A DNA stretch of 64,000 nucleotides, from the NCBI RefSeq assembly GCF_030244015.1, contig NZ_JASSYX010000004.1, forward strand, positions 434,001 to 498,000, given 5' to 3'. The position numbers and the translations under genes are program-made. The stretch comes from Pedobacter ginsengisoli. GTDB taxonomy: Bacteria; Bacteroidota; Bacteroidia; Sphingobacteriales; Sphingobacteriaceae. The notes beneath the pieces are model-generated. The model was not told the DNA's origin. It searched no databases and saw nothing but the letters and a program-made list of their open reading frames with translations. Positions 43,930 through 53,250 of this stretch are shown in pieces; the stretch's first letter is position 1, and every line of letters begins with the position of its first letter.

Positions 43930-46209
43930 TCATGACCTGAGTTCTCCTTCTGTTTTTAATTGCGCTGCAAGATATCTGCCTGTCAGCGAACCCGGATCAT
44001 GCAGCAAGTCCGCTGGCGTGCCGGTAAAAATGACCTCTCCTCCTTTTTTTCCGCCCTCAGGCCCCATATCTATGACCCAGTCCGCATTCCGGATCACATC
44101 CAGGTTGTGTTCTATCACAATTACTGAATTTCCCCCATCTACCAGGCGGTTCATAATTTCAAGCAGGTGACCGGTATCAGACATGTGCAGCCCGGTTGTA
44201 GGCTCATCAAGCACATAAATACTTCCTTCTTTGTGCAGGTTGCTGGCAAGTTTGATGCGCTGGCATTCTCCTCCTGAAAGCGTACTCAATGGCTGGCCAA
44301 GCGTGAGGTAATCCAGACCCACATCATGAATGGCCTGCAGTTTACGTTTCAGGTCTTTCTTCTCAAAAAAATCAACGGCTTCCTCGGCTGTCATCTCCAG
44401 GACTTCAGTAATGGATTTACCTTTTAATTTATATTCCAGGACTTCTTCTTTAAACCTCTTGCCGTTGCAGGTCTCACAAATGGTTTTCACGGGCTCCAGA
44501 AAAGCCAGGTCAGTAAAAATAAATCCTGTTCCCTGGCAGTTTGGACAGGCGCCTTTGGAATTGAAGCTAAACAAGGAAGGGCTTACCCCGTTCTCTTTGG
44601 CAAACAGCTTTCGGATGTCGTCCATGACCCCGGTATAGGTCGCCGGGTTTGAGCGGATAGAGGTACTTACTGCCGACTGATCGATGATGATGGCTTCAGG
44701 ATATTGCTTCACAAAGATGCCGTTGATCAAAGAGCTCTTTCCTGAACCGGCCACACCTGTGACGGCAGTAAAAACACCCCTAGGAATAGACACCGTGACA
44801 TTCTTAAGGTTGTGCAATACCGCATTGCTGATGATCAGCTGGCCCGTAGCTTTCCTGAACTCCGGTTTTAGGGGAAGCTTTTGGCTCAGAAATCTGCCGG
44901 TCAGCGTTTTTGCCTGTGCCAGCCCGGCCACTGTTCCTTCATAGACAACTTCGCCTCCGTGTACCCCCGCTTGCGGACCAACATCGACGATATGGTCTGC
45001 AATGCCGATCACTTCCGGATCATGTTCCACCACCAGGATCGTATTTCCTTTGTCACGAAGCTGCATCAGCAATTCATTCAGGCGATGAACATCACGGGGA
45101 TGCAGCCCAATGCTGGGCTCATCAAATATATAGATCATGTCTGTCAGACTGGAACCGAGGTGCCTCACCATTTTAATCCGCTGCGATTCCCCGCCAGACA
45201 AGCTGCTGGTTTCCCGGTCCAGGCTCAGGTACTCCAGCCCGATATCAACCAGGTGCTGTAAGCGCATGATCAGGGCTGAAGTCATTGAAACCGCTATGGG
45301 GTCGTCAATTTCCGCGATGATGCGGATCAGTTCATCAATCTGTAAGTGGGTAAGCTCGGCAATATTATAACCATTGATCCTGCAGCTGAGCGCCGCCTGG
45401 CTCAGCCGTGTACCTTTACACAATGGGCATGGCGCAAAAGCGATGAAACGCTCGAGCGTAGCCCTGACGGATTCGGAAAGCACACTGGTATCCCGCTGAA
45501 TGTACATCCGGTTAAACTTATCGACCAGACCTTCAAACTTTCCGTTGATGGGCAGGTTGTCGTGCATCATCGGCACTTTCTTGCTTTTCCCGTGCAGCAA
45601 GGTTTCCCATTCGGTTTCCGTATAATCGCCCAGTTTCTTGTCGTTGTCAAACAATCCGGAGTAGAGATAGGTATTGAGGTACCAGCTGCCTACAGAGAAC
45701 GCTGGAAACAGGATCGCCCCTTCGTTCAAAGATTTTGACTTGTCCAGGAACTTATCCAGGTTCAGTTTTACGGTTTCTCCAAGGCCATTACACTCGGGAC
45801 ACATGCCGGAAGGATCATTAAATGAAAAGACATTGGAATAACCGATGAATGGCTTCCCGATCCTTGAAAACAACAACCGAAGCACCGCATAAATATCCGT
45901 AATGGTACCAACGGTAGACCGGGAGTTTCCGCCGAGGCGTTTCTGATCGATCACAATGGCAGTAGAAAGGTTTTCGATGGAGTCTGCGTCCGGCTGTCCG
46001 TATTTTGGCAGGCGGTTACGGATAAAGGTTGAGAAAGTTTCATTGAGCAATCTTTGCGCTTCAGCGCCAATGGTTTCAAACACAATGGATGATTTTCCGG
46101 AGCCCGATACGCCGGTAAATACGGTGATCTTTCTTTTGGGTATCCTAAGGGAGACATTCTTCAGATTGTTCTCGCGCGCTCCTTTAATTTCTATAAATTC
46201 CTGCTTCAT
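43930..46209 (-). CDS. Short UvrA-like ABC ATPase (UvrA2/DrrC-like)
   Basis: A 759 aa protein with two ABC modules. Walker A sites are GVSGSGKSS (33-41) and GVAGSGKSS (about 487-495). Signatures are LSGGESQRI and LSGGECQRI. Zinc modules are CPECNGLG and CPNCQGTG followed by CETCNGKR. It is about 180 residues shorter than housekeeping UvrA (near 940 aa). The insertion region that holds the UvrB-binding domain is the likely missing part. Such short paralogues are often found with antibiotic resistance or efflux genes, where they may remove DNA-bound drugs. It lies between an AraC regulator and the efflux operon, which fits that pattern. Not likely to replace UvrA in normal repair. Confidence 0.85.
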   Translation of the reverse strand: MKQEFIEIKGARENNLKNVSLRIPKRKITVFTGVSGSGKSSIVFETIGAEAQRLLNETFSTFIRNRLPKYGQPDADSIENLSTAIVIDQKRLGGNSRSTVGTITDIYAVLRLLFSRIGKPFIGYSNVFSFNDPSGMCPECNGLGETVKLNLDKFLDKSKSLNEGAILFPAFSVGSWYLNTYLYSGLFDNDKKLGDYTETEWETLLHGKSKKVPMMHDNLPINGKFEGLVDKFNRMYIQRDTSVLSESVRATLERFIAFAPCPLCKGTRLSQAALSCRINGYNIAELTHLQIDELIRIIAEIDDPIAVSMTSALIMRLQHLVDIGLEYLSLDRETSSLSGGESQRIKMVRHLGSSLTDMIYIFDEPSIGLHPRDVHRLNELLMQLRDKGNTILVVEHDPEVIGIADHIVDVGPQAGVHGGEVVYEGTVAGLAQAKTLTGRFLSQKLPLKPEFRKATGQLIISNAVLHNLKNVTVSIPRGVFTAVTGVAGSGKSSLINGIFVKQYPEAIIIDQSAVSTSIRSNPATYTGVMDDIRKLFAKENGVSPSLFSFNSKGACPNCQGTGFIFTDLAFLEPVKTICETCNGKRFKEEVLEYKLKGKSITEVLEMTAEEAVDFFEKKDLKRKLQAIHDVGLDYLTLGQPLSTLSGGECQRIKLASNLHKEGSIYVLDEPTTGLHMSDTGHLLEIMNRLVDGGNSVIVIEHNLDVIRNADWVIDMGPEGGKKGGEVIFTGTPADLLHDPGSLTGRYLAAQLKTEGELRS

Positions 46210-46403
46210 AAGTTTCGGGGTTACAGCTCAACCAGAATAAACGCTCTTCTCAACAAATTTGAATAAAATTGATGTCCGGCTACCCCTGAGGAAAGGATAA
46301 TATACCATGCAAAAAGGATTTATTTCCTGACTTTTTCTTTTAAAAGGTAAAATTTTATTAGATTCGCTTTTAGACCTGCCTCAAAACATCACCTCCTAAG
46401 TAC

Positions 46404-47351
46404 ATGAATGACAAGGAATTAAATACGTCAATCTTTGATAATCTAACCGAACATTGTGAGGTTCAATATACTGACGAAATCGGTACGTCAAGTTTTATGC
46501 GCGTGAGTGAGATCAGAATAGACGGGGCCGACATCTTCGCAGCAAACAGCAAACAAGAACGGGAAATCACCCTCCGGGAGCGCCATGAAACACCTACTTT
46601 GGCCATGTACTTTTCTTTGCAGGGACAAAGCTCCGCATGGGAATTGAACAGTAAAGATAAATATGTACTCAACGATAATGAGCATGTATTGTCCTTTGTT
46701 CCGGGATTTGACGGATATTATGCTTTAAGCAGCCCCGAGATCAGGAATTTCGGGATTTCCCTGTATGAACCTTTTTTTCGCAGGCTCTACTCTGCTGATC
46801 TTGACTGCCTTAAAAGATTCTGGGAGAAGGTACATTCAGGAAAAGCGGCAGATCTTTCTGAACACGCGCTTCCGGTTACGCCGAGACAGCAGTCACTCAT
46901 CAACGAAATGCAAAATTGTGTGTATACCGGCAGTATGAAGCAGTTGTTCTTTGAATCCAAGATCATTGAGCTATTTCTGCTGCAGGCAGAACAGGCAGAA
47001 AATTTAAACGGGCAAAGGCCCCTGAAAATGGAACGCCACAATATTGAAAAGCTGCATGCGGCAAGGCAATTCATCAAACAAAGAATGTTTGACCCTTTAA
47101 GCCTGAACGGCATTGCCCGTGAGACCGGGCTCAATGAATTTATGCTCAAAAAAGGATTTAAAGAGTTGTTCGGTCTCACCGTTTTCGGATATCTTAATGA
47201 ACTGAAGATGGACTACGCCCGGCAGATGCTCCTGGATTCCGGCTGCACCATCTACGAAGTTGCCTATACGATGGGCTATAATGAACCCTACAATTTTTCA
47301 AAAGCTTTCAAAAAGCACTTTGGCTATCTGCCGGGTGAGTTAAAAAGATAA
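46404..47351 (+). CDS. AraC-family transcriptional regulator
   Basis: A 315 aa regulator. The C-terminal double helix-turn-helix covers about 225-315: HNIEKLHAARQFIKQRMFDPLSLNGIARETGLNEFMLKKGFKELFG, then VFGYLNELKMDYARQMLLDSGCTIYEVAYTMGYNEPYNFSKAFKKHFGYLPGELKR. The N-terminal 200 residues are a sensing domain without a clear family, starting NTSIFDNLTEHCEVQY. Divergent from the UvrA-like gene (194-bp gap) and overlapping the tail of the GH92 gene by 28 bp. Its best target candidate is the pair of 21-bp-spaced direct repeats before the efflux operon. Confidence 0.88.
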   Translation: MNDKELNTSIFDNLTEHCEVQYTDEIGTSSFMRVSEIRIDGADIFAANSKQEREITLRERHETPTLAMYFSLQGQSSAWELNSKDKYVLNDNEHVLSFVPGFDGYYALSSPEIRNFGISLYEPFFRRLYSADLDCLKRFWEKVHSGKAADLSEHALPVTPRQQSLINEMQNCVYTGSMKQLFFESKIIELFLLQAEQAENLNGQRPLKMERHNIEKLHAARQFIKQRMFDPLSLNGIARETGLNEFMLKKGFKELFGLTVFGYLNELKMDYARQMLLDSGCTIYEVAYTMGYNEPYNFSKAFKKHFGYLPGELKR

Positions 47352-49558
47352 ATTTCTACATTCCCTCCTTTCACCAGCATCTCGTGACTGATCTCATATT
47401 TAGTATATACTTTTCCGTTCCACTTGATCTCCCTGATGTAGATAGATTCAGGTGATGCCTTGCGGGTAGTGATCTTTAACTTTTTGGCTTCCGGCAGGCT
47501 GATCTCTATCTCATCAAATAAAGGCGAACAGATCATGTACTGATCTGAGGCCGGGCTGACCGGATAAAATCCCATGCTGGCGAAAACGTACCAGGCAGAC
47601 ATCTGACCCGAATCGTCGTTACCACTCAGTCCTCCCGGCCCATCACTATATTCATCCCGGATGATCTGATGCACTGCCCTTTGGGTCTTCCATGGAGATG
47701 AAGTGTAATTATATAAAAAAGAGATGTGATGGCCCGGTTCATTGCCGTGCCAGTATTCATTTCTCTCAAACAGGGTGTCCAGCGCTTTCTCTAACCCTGC
47801 CGGCCCTCCCATTAATTTGGCAAGACCCGGAATGTCCTGTGGTACATAAAAAGAATATTGCCGCGGCGTGCCTTCGGTGATGAAGGATGCTTTTTCATCA
47901 ACCTTAAAATTACTGATCCAGCTCCCGTCCGCATTTCTTCCGCGAACTGAGTTCACTGAAGGGTCGAATACATTTTTATAGTTCTCTGCCCTTTTCACAA
48001 GCTGCTCGTAGTCTGTCTTTTTTCCGAGCGATTTTGCAATCATGGCCAGCGCATAGTCATCGTAAGCATATTCGAGTGTCCGGCTCACCTGTTCCTTTTT
48101 GTGAAAGGCAAAGGGCACATCATCTTCCATTGGGATATAATTGTATTTGAGGTAGGAGGTCAGTGCCCGCCTGCCTTTCCCATTTTGATAATCCTCATCG
48201 GCAGGCAATTCAAAAGCATTTTGTCGCATCAGGCGATAGGCTGCGTTGATGTCATATCCCCTGATACCCTTTAAATAGGCTGAAGCAATGAATGAGGTGA
48301 CATGGTCGCCGATCATTGCAGCCGTATAATTGTTCCAGCATGGGAAAATAGGCATCCAGCCACCCTGCTGTCCTTTGATGATCATTGATGCAACAAATTC
48401 ATTGACCAGATCCGGCTTCAGGAGCTCAAACAAAGGCAACTGTGCTCTGTAAGTATCCCACATGCTGAAATCATCATAATAATTGCCCTTGTCAAGCTTA
48501 GCCAACTCGTACTGACCTGCAAACCGCGGATAAGTGCCATCAACATCATTAAACAGGCGCGGATGCTGGAGTGAATGATAAAAAGCCGTATAAAAAATCC
48601 TTTTGTCCTTCTCCGCCGCAGTTTTAACTTTGATCTGCTCCAGAGCTTTTTGCCACACCCCTTTTTGCTGTTTTACCAGTTCCTCAAATTCCCAGTTACT
48701 GATTTCAGCCTGAAGGTTTCTCCGCGCCCCCGCCAAACTGCTAAAGGAAGTCCCGATTCGAATGCGGAGCCGCTCTCCCTTATTGAGCTTAAAGCCCAGA
48801 TAGGCCCCTGATTGTTTTTGATTTAAAACACTGTCCTGAAGCAAAATACCGCTGCCGGCAAAAATACCACCAGTAGATGATATCCTGTCCACCTGCACCA
48901 CAAACCAGCCATTGAAACCCGCAGGATTGCCGCTTCCCTGGTAGATCCTATAAGCCGGATTATAACCAACAATCTCTCCCCTGGCCCTGTCTATCTTAAC
49001 AAAACCTTTGCCTTTATCACTATTTGGCCCAATCAGCAGGTACAAGCTGTCCGTTTTACCCATAGTAAACTGCATCATGCCGCAGCGGGCCGTTCCGGTT
49101 AATTCTGCTTTTAGCTGATCCGCGGGGAACCTGACGCTATAATAATAAGGCGTAGTGATTTCGTCACGGTGTGAAAATTCCGCAGCATAGGCTGCAACTG
49201 TGGTCTTAAGTTTGCCGGTAACCGGCATGACTGTAAAGCTCCCATAATCCGGAACACAGGAACCGCTTAGCCAATGTGTCCCTCTAAATCCGCTGATTTT
49301 AGTATCGCGGTATAAATAAGGAGGATTGCATTTGGTTTCCCCCGTCTGCGTTTGTGGTGTCCACTGGATCATGCCAAAAGGAATACCCACGCCGGGAATG
49401 GTATTGGCATTCAGCTCGGTTCCGCTCCCATGTTTTAAAGCTGCTTTTGTAGTCGATGCCGCAGTTCCTGAATAAGGTTGCACATACCTGGTCAGGTCTT
49501 CCGTTTTTTGTGCAAATGCCACCACTGGAAAAAGCAGCAGCCATAAAAGTCTCTTCAT
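47324..49558 (-). CDS. GH92-family alpha-mannosidase
   Basis: A calcium-dependent exo-alpha-mannosidase (about 744 aa). I use the ATG giving MKRLLWLLLFPVVAFAQ, a clean signal peptide; the frame also opens at a TTG 18 nt upstream. Family blocks: NTIPGVGIPFGMIQWTPQT, ISGFRGTHWLSG, DKRIFYTAFYHSLQHPRLFND, FSMWDTYRAQLPLFELL, GWMPIFPCWNNYTAAMIGDH, and GLSGNDDSGQMSAWYVFASMGFYPVSP. GH92 enzymes act on alpha-1,2 and other mannoside linkages of N-glycans and related glycans. Its end overlaps the AraC gene tail-to-tail by 28 bp. Confidence 0.93.
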   Translation of the reverse strand: MKRLLWLLLFPVVAFAQKTEDLTRYVQPYSGTAASTTKAALKHGSGTELNANTIPGVGIPFGMIQWTPQTQTGETKCNPPYLYRDTKISGFRGTHWLSGSCVPDYGSFTVMPVTGKLKTTVAAYAAEFSHRDEITTPYYYSVRFPADQLKAELTGTARCGMMQFTMGKTDSLYLLIGPNSDKGKGFVKIDRARGEIVGYNPAYRIYQGSGNPAGFNGWFVVQVDRISSTGGIFAGSGILLQDSVLNQKQSGAYLGFKLNKGERLRIRIGTSFSSLAGARRNLQAEISNWEFEELVKQQKGVWQKALEQIKVKTAAEKDKRIFYTAFYHSLQHPRLFNDVDGTYPRFAGQYELAKLDKGNYYDDFSMWDTYRAQLPLFELLKPDLVNEFVASMIIKGQQGGWMPIFPCWNNYTAAMIGDHVTSFIASAYLKGIRGYDINAAYRLMRQNAFELPADEDYQNGKGRRALTSYLKYNYIPMEDDVPFAFHKKEQVSRTLEYAYDDYALAMIAKSLGKKTDYEQLVKRAENYKNVFDPSVNSVRGRNADGSWISNFKVDEKASFITEGTPRQYSFYVPQDIPGLAKLMGGPAGLEKALDTLFERNEYWHGNEPGHHISFLYNYTSSPWKTQRAVHQIIRDEYSDGPGGLSGNDDSGQMSAWYVFASMGFYPVSPASDQYMICSPLFDEIEISLPEAKKLKITTRKASPESIYIREIKWNGKVYTKYEISHEMLVKGGNVEIYLFNSPGR

Positions 49559-49619
49559 ATAGTTTAAAATTAACAAATATTAGCGCATATTGTCTCCGGC
49601 AGATCAAATATTAAATACA

Positions 49620-49627
49620 TAGATTTG
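49620..49627 (+). promoter_or_regulatory. -7 box of the aminopeptidase P gene
   Basis: TAGATTTG, an exact TAnnTTTG match, ends 24 nt before the ATG at 49652. This placement also argues against the in-frame TTG at 49625, which lies inside the box. Confidence 0.65.
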
Positions 49628-49651
49628 TTGCAAAACATAAAAAAGCGAGAC

Positions 49652-51427
49652 ATGACTTATATCGAAAAACTAAGCGCTATACGTAATCAAATGAAGGCCG
49701 ACAATGTGCAGGCCTACATCATTCCTTCTGCCGATCCGCACATCAGTGAATACCTGCCCAACCATTATAAATGCATTCCTTTTGCCTCAGGTTTTACCGG
49801 TTCAGCCGGAACACTGGTGATCACACATGACTTTGCAGGCCTGTGGACGGATTTCCGTTATTTTGAACAGGCAGCAGAGCAGCTGGAAAACAGCGGTTTT
49901 GAACTGGTCAGACAAAAAGTTCAGCATGCCCCTGAATACATCAAATGGCTTACCGAGAAACTTGACAAAGGCGCCATGGTCGCCAGCAATGAGAAACTGG
50001 TCTCGGTATTATTGGGAGACCTCCTCACGCAGCAGTTATCCATAAAAGGCATCAGCTTTGCAAATAAAGATTACTTAAGCCCGATATGGCAAGACAGGCC
50101 GGCGCTGCCCGCAGAAAAAGCATTTCTGATCGATGAAAAACACACGGGTCAGTCCGTGAGCAGTAAACTTGCCCAGGTCAGGGAGGCAATGCTTAGCAGT
50201 GGTGCTGACTATCACCTGGTCTCCTCTCTCGATGATATGGCCTGGCTCTTCAACATACGTGGTAAGGACGTCAGCTATAATCCTGTTGTTTTGAGCTTCG
50301 CACTCATTAATCAGGATCATGCCAAATTGTATATCAATCCTGATAAGTTGACTGCTGATGAAAAAGAACTCTTACTGAAAAGCGGCGTTGAGGTTTTTGA
50401 ATACGAAGAAATAGAAAATGCACTCAAACATCTTCCTGATCATTGCACAATTCTCATAGACCCTAAAAGAAATTGTTTTGCCTACACGAAACTACTGCCT
50501 GTTTCAGTACGGATCATTAAAGAGACCACTCCTTCAACCAACCTGAAGACCATAAAAAATGAAACCGAGCTGGTCAATACCCGCACAGCCATGCGCAAAG
50601 ACGGCGTTGCGATCACCCGTTTTTTAAAATGGCTTTCTGAAAACATCGGCAAAACTCCCATCACCGAACTTTCAGCAGCCGCAGAACTGCGAAAATTCAG
50701 AGCACAGCAGGAAGGTTTTGCAGGCGACAGCTTCACTACCATCAGCGCTTACGGGCCACATGGCGCATTACCACACTACGGCCCGACAGAAGAAAGCAAT
50801 TCAGAAGTAAAAGCAGAAGGACTGTTTTTAGTGGATTCCGGCGGCCAGTATTTTTATGGCACGACAGACATCACCCGGACCATTCCTATGGGCAACAATA
50901 CTGAGGAAGAAAGTATCGATTATACTTTAGTCCTCAAAGGAATGATAGACGGCTGTAAAGTCCGTTTCCCTAAGGGAACCTGCGGATACCAGATCGATGC
51001 GATCACCCGTAAGCCTTTATGGGACCACGCGATCAATTATGGACATGGAACAGGGCATGGTGTCGGCTATTTCTTAAATGTTCATGAAGGGCCACAGGTA
51101 TTTAATGCTACCGCAACCCCTGTTGCTATAGAACTGGGTATGATTACTTCTGTGGAACCGGGAATTTACCGGCCGGGCAAGCATGGCATCAGAATAGAGA
51201 ACCTGGTCAATACCATTGCTGATGTCACCAATGAATTCAACGAGTTTTATGCTTTTGAATGTTTGACTATCGCGCCGATCAGTACGAAGATTGTAAAAAA
51301 AGAACTATTGGAAGCAAATCAAATCCAGTGGCTGAATGACTACAATCAATTGGTTTTTGAAACACAGAGTCCATTCCTTACTGTCGATGAGGTTGCATTT
51401 TTGAAGGAAGAAACAAAGGCTATTTAG
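49652..51427 (+). CDS. Xaa-Pro aminopeptidase (aminopeptidase P, M24B)
   Basis: A 591 aa metallopeptidase removing an N-terminal residue before proline; size matches the large, eukaryote-like three-domain form (two creatinase-like domains, then the pita-bread domain). Metal ligands are visible in order: VDSGGQYFYGTTDITRT (two Asp), NYGHGTGHGVGYFLNVHEGP (His), TSVEPGIYRPGKHGIRIENLV (two Glu). The start MTYIEKLSAIRNQMKADNVQ is chosen over a TTG 27 nt upstream. No signal peptide, so cytosolic. Monocistronic, followed by structured DNA before the fucose operon end. Confidence 0.95.
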   Translation: MTYIEKLSAIRNQMKADNVQAYIIPSADPHISEYLPNHYKCIPFASGFTGSAGTLVITHDFAGLWTDFRYFEQAAEQLENSGFELVRQKVQHAPEYIKWLTEKLDKGAMVASNEKLVSVLLGDLLTQQLSIKGISFANKDYLSPIWQDRPALPAEKAFLIDEKHTGQSVSSKLAQVREAMLSSGADYHLVSSLDDMAWLFNIRGKDVSYNPVVLSFALINQDHAKLYINPDKLTADEKELLLKSGVEVFEYEEIENALKHLPDHCTILIDPKRNCFAYTKLLPVSVRIIKETTPSTNLKTIKNETELVNTRTAMRKDGVAITRFLKWLSENIGKTPITELSAAAELRKFRAQQEGFAGDSFTTISAYGPHGALPHYGPTEESNSEVKAEGLFLVDSGGQYFYGTTDITRTIPMGNNTEEESIDYTLVLKGMIDGCKVRFPKGTCGYQIDAITRKPLWDHAINYGHGTGHGVGYFLNVHEGPQVFNATATPVAIELGMITSVEPGIYRPGKHGIRIENLVNTIADVTNEFNEFYAFECLTIAPISTKIVKKELLEANQIQWLNDYNQLVFETQSPFLTVDEVAFLKEETKAI

Positions 51428-51432
51428 AAAAA

Positions 51433-51473
51433 TTAAGCGCCTACCTTTTCCGTGGCCAGGTATGCGCCCTTAA
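51433..51473 (+). other. Hairpin after the aminopeptidase P gene
   Basis: TTAAG (51433-51437) pairs with CTTAA (51469-51473), with inner pairs CGC/GCG and TACC/GGTA and short bulges. It starts 5 nt after the aminopeptidase stop and precedes a second, larger stem. No T-run follows it directly. Confidence 0.5.
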
Positions 51474-51476
51474 AAC

Positions 51477-51569
51477 AAAAAAAGCAGAAGTGTTACGAGA
51501 AGGCGTGGGAGATTGTGCCCTTCTTCAGGGTGCAAGGTCCGGCCTTAGAGTAATTCTTCTGCTTTTTTT
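51477..51569. terminator. Large branched terminator-like stem between convergent genes
   Basis: AAAAAAAGCAGAAG (51477-51490) is perfectly complementary to CTTCTGCTTTTTTT (51556-51569), extended by about five more pairs. T-runs at both ends allow termination in both directions, for the aminopeptidase (plus) and the fucose dehydrogenase (minus). The 65-nt interior has its own hairpins (51515-51533 and 51534-51546), unusual for a simple terminator. The remaining bases to 51621 are plain A+T-rich sequence. Confidence 0.7.
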
Positions 51570-51621
51570 GTTAAATTTTTATAAGATTAACCAGATCGCG
51601 CTAGCTGTACCGATAGAAAAA

Positions 51622-52410
51622 CTATCCTGGACTTATCGACCTGTCCAGATGCGTATACCCACCATCTACATAAACCAATTGCCCGGTTGTATGACTTGAA
51701 GCATTCGATAACAAGAACACTGCAGCATTTGCGATTTCTTCTGCTGTCGTCATTCTCTGCTCCAAAGGTATTTTGGCAGTAATAGATGCCAGTTTCTCTT
51801 CAGGATCAGGCAATGTTTTTATCCAGGTATCATATAAAGGCGTATAACATTCTGCGACAATCACCGCATTCACACGAATGCCATACGGCAATAACTCGAC
51901 CGCCCACTCACGGGTCAGTGCATTCCTGCCACCATTAGACGCCGCATAAGCCGATGTGCCACCCTGTCCGGTATCCGCGACTTTGGACCCTATATTTACT
52001 ATGGCCCCTTTGGACAATTTAAGCGCAGGCAAGGCATGATGCGCCATGAGGTAATAATGGACCACGTTCTTGTGAAGGCTATGTATAAACTGCTCGTAAG
52101 TTCCATTTTCGAGGCCAATGCTGTCATTAACCCCCGCATTGTTGATCAGACCATCTATTCTGCCGAACTGTTCCAGCACCTGCTTCACTGCGCGCTCATT
52201 GTCCTCAGGCCTGGTCAGCTCAGCTACGACCTGAAATGCACTGCCCCCATTGGCTTTAATGTCATCAACCACCTTTAAATTGTCCGATTCATTTCTCCCG
52301 ATCACCACAGGAATGGCGCCTTCCCTGGCCAGAACCCTAACTATACCTTCACCAATCCCTTTAGCACCCCCGGTTACGATGACCACTTTATCTTTTAATT
52401 GCAAATCCAT
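51622..52410 (-). CDS. L-fucose dehydrogenase-like short-chain dehydrogenase, catalytic Lys replaced by Asn
   Basis: A 262 aa SDR, last gene of the fucose operon; the expected reaction is L-fucose + NAD(P)+ to L-fucono-lactone. KDKVVIVTGGAKGIGEGI (nucleotide loop at 14-20), NNAGVND (90-96), S142, and the C-terminal GGYTHLDRS follow the pattern of the Burkholderia-type L-fucose dehydrogenase. The active-site Y155 is present, but the segment reads YAASNGG where Y-x3-K is expected: residue 159 is Asn (AAT). All other neighbours of the site look intact. The enzyme may be weakened, may use another residue, or may have a shifted role. Pathway context is otherwise complete. Confidence 0.82.
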   Translation of the reverse strand: MDLQLKDKVVIVTGGAKGIGEGIVRVLAREGAIPVVIGRNESDNLKVVDDIKANGGSAFQVVAELTRPEDNERAVKQVLEQFGRIDGLINNAGVNDSIGLENGTYEQFIHSLHKNVVHYYLMAHHALPALKLSKGAIVNIGSKVADTGQGGTSAYAASNGGRNALTREWAVELLPYGIRVNAVIVAECYTPLYDTWIKTLPDPEEKLASITAKIPLEQRMTTAEEIANAAVFLLSNASSHTTGQLVYVDGGYTHLDRSISPG

Positions 52411-52416
52411 TGCTGC

Positions 52417-53250
52417 TTATTTTAAACTGTAAAATTTAGTTGCATTGCCCCCCCAGAACAGTTCCTGCTCATGAACAGATAATTTCGATGTATAATCTTT
52501 TACCAGCCCAAGCATCCTGTCATAGCTTGCCGCAACCAGGCACACCGGCCAATCTGAGCCAAACATTACACGGCCGGGCCCAAAAGCCTCAAAAGCCACA
52601 TCGAGATACGGTGTAAAATCTTCCGGTTCCCATAGCTTCCAGTCCGCTTCTGTAACCATTCCCGAGGCCTTACAATATACATTCTCAAGCCTGCCGAGTT
52701 CGCGGATATCATGCTCCCATTCATTGATGGTTTGGTTTTTAATATCCGGCTTGGCAATGTGGTCCAGCACAAAAGGCTGATCCGGAAACCGGCCCACCAG
52801 TTCCGCAGCGTATTTGAGCTGATCAGGAAAAATGAGGATGTCATAAGTAAAACCAAAATCCCTGAGCTTGCTGATCCCATTTAAAAATGCAGGTTTCAGC
52901 ATCAGTGCACGGTCAGTCTCTCCCTGAAGGATGTGTCTGAAACCTTTCAGTTTTTCATGGCCCTTCAATTTCTGCAACTGATCTTCGATGTCTTCCGACT
53001 GAAGATCCACCCAGCCCACTACACCCTTTATAAAATCGTAATCCGCAGCATTCCGAAGCTGAAACTCATTTTCTTCCGGCGTTTGGTCTACCTGCACCAA
53101 TACACAACCGTCAATGCCATTTTCTTCAAGTACAGGCGCGAGGTCCGCAGGCAGGAAATCCCGCTGGATCACCGCCATTTCCTCATTGATCCAGCTGTGC
53201 CTTACCTTATCAAATTTCCAGAAATGCTGGTGCGAATCAATTTTTAACAT
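52417..53250 (-). CDS. L-fuconolactonase (amidohydrolase 2 family)
   Basis: A 277 aa metal-dependent hydrolase of the COG3618 type, expected to open L-fucono-1,5-lactone to L-fuconate. Motifs: KIDSHQHFWKFD (His pair), FDYILVQVDQT-like VLVQVDQTPEEN, FVLDHIAKPD, CKASGMVTEADW and MFGSDWPVC (Asp). It overlaps the FAH-family gene upstream by 14 bp and precedes the dehydrogenase by 6 bp. The substrate is inferred from operon context; related enzymes act on rhamnono- and galactono-lactones. Confidence 0.85.
   Translation of the reverse strand: MLKIDSHQHFWKFDKVRHSWINEEMAVIQRDFLPADLAPVLEENGIDGCVLVQVDQTPEENEFQLRNAADYDFIKGVVGWVDLQSEDIEDQLQKLKGHEKLKGFRHILQGETDRALMLKPAFLNGISKLRDFGFTYDILIFPDQLKYAAELVGRFPDQPFVLDHIAKPDIKNQTINEWEHDIRELGRLENVYCKASGMVTEADWKLWEPEDFTPYLDVAFEAFGPGRVMFGSDWPVCLVAASYDRMLGLVKDYTSKLSVHEQELFWGGNATKFYSLK

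Noticed and set aside
46210..46403. Search for a copy of the TGATTCTGACA operator or a clear promoter in the AraC/UvrA-like divergent gap
   Set aside because: Neither the 11-bp repeat nor a TAnnTTTG box is present; only A+T-rich sequence and a TAAAATTTTA palindrome were seen.
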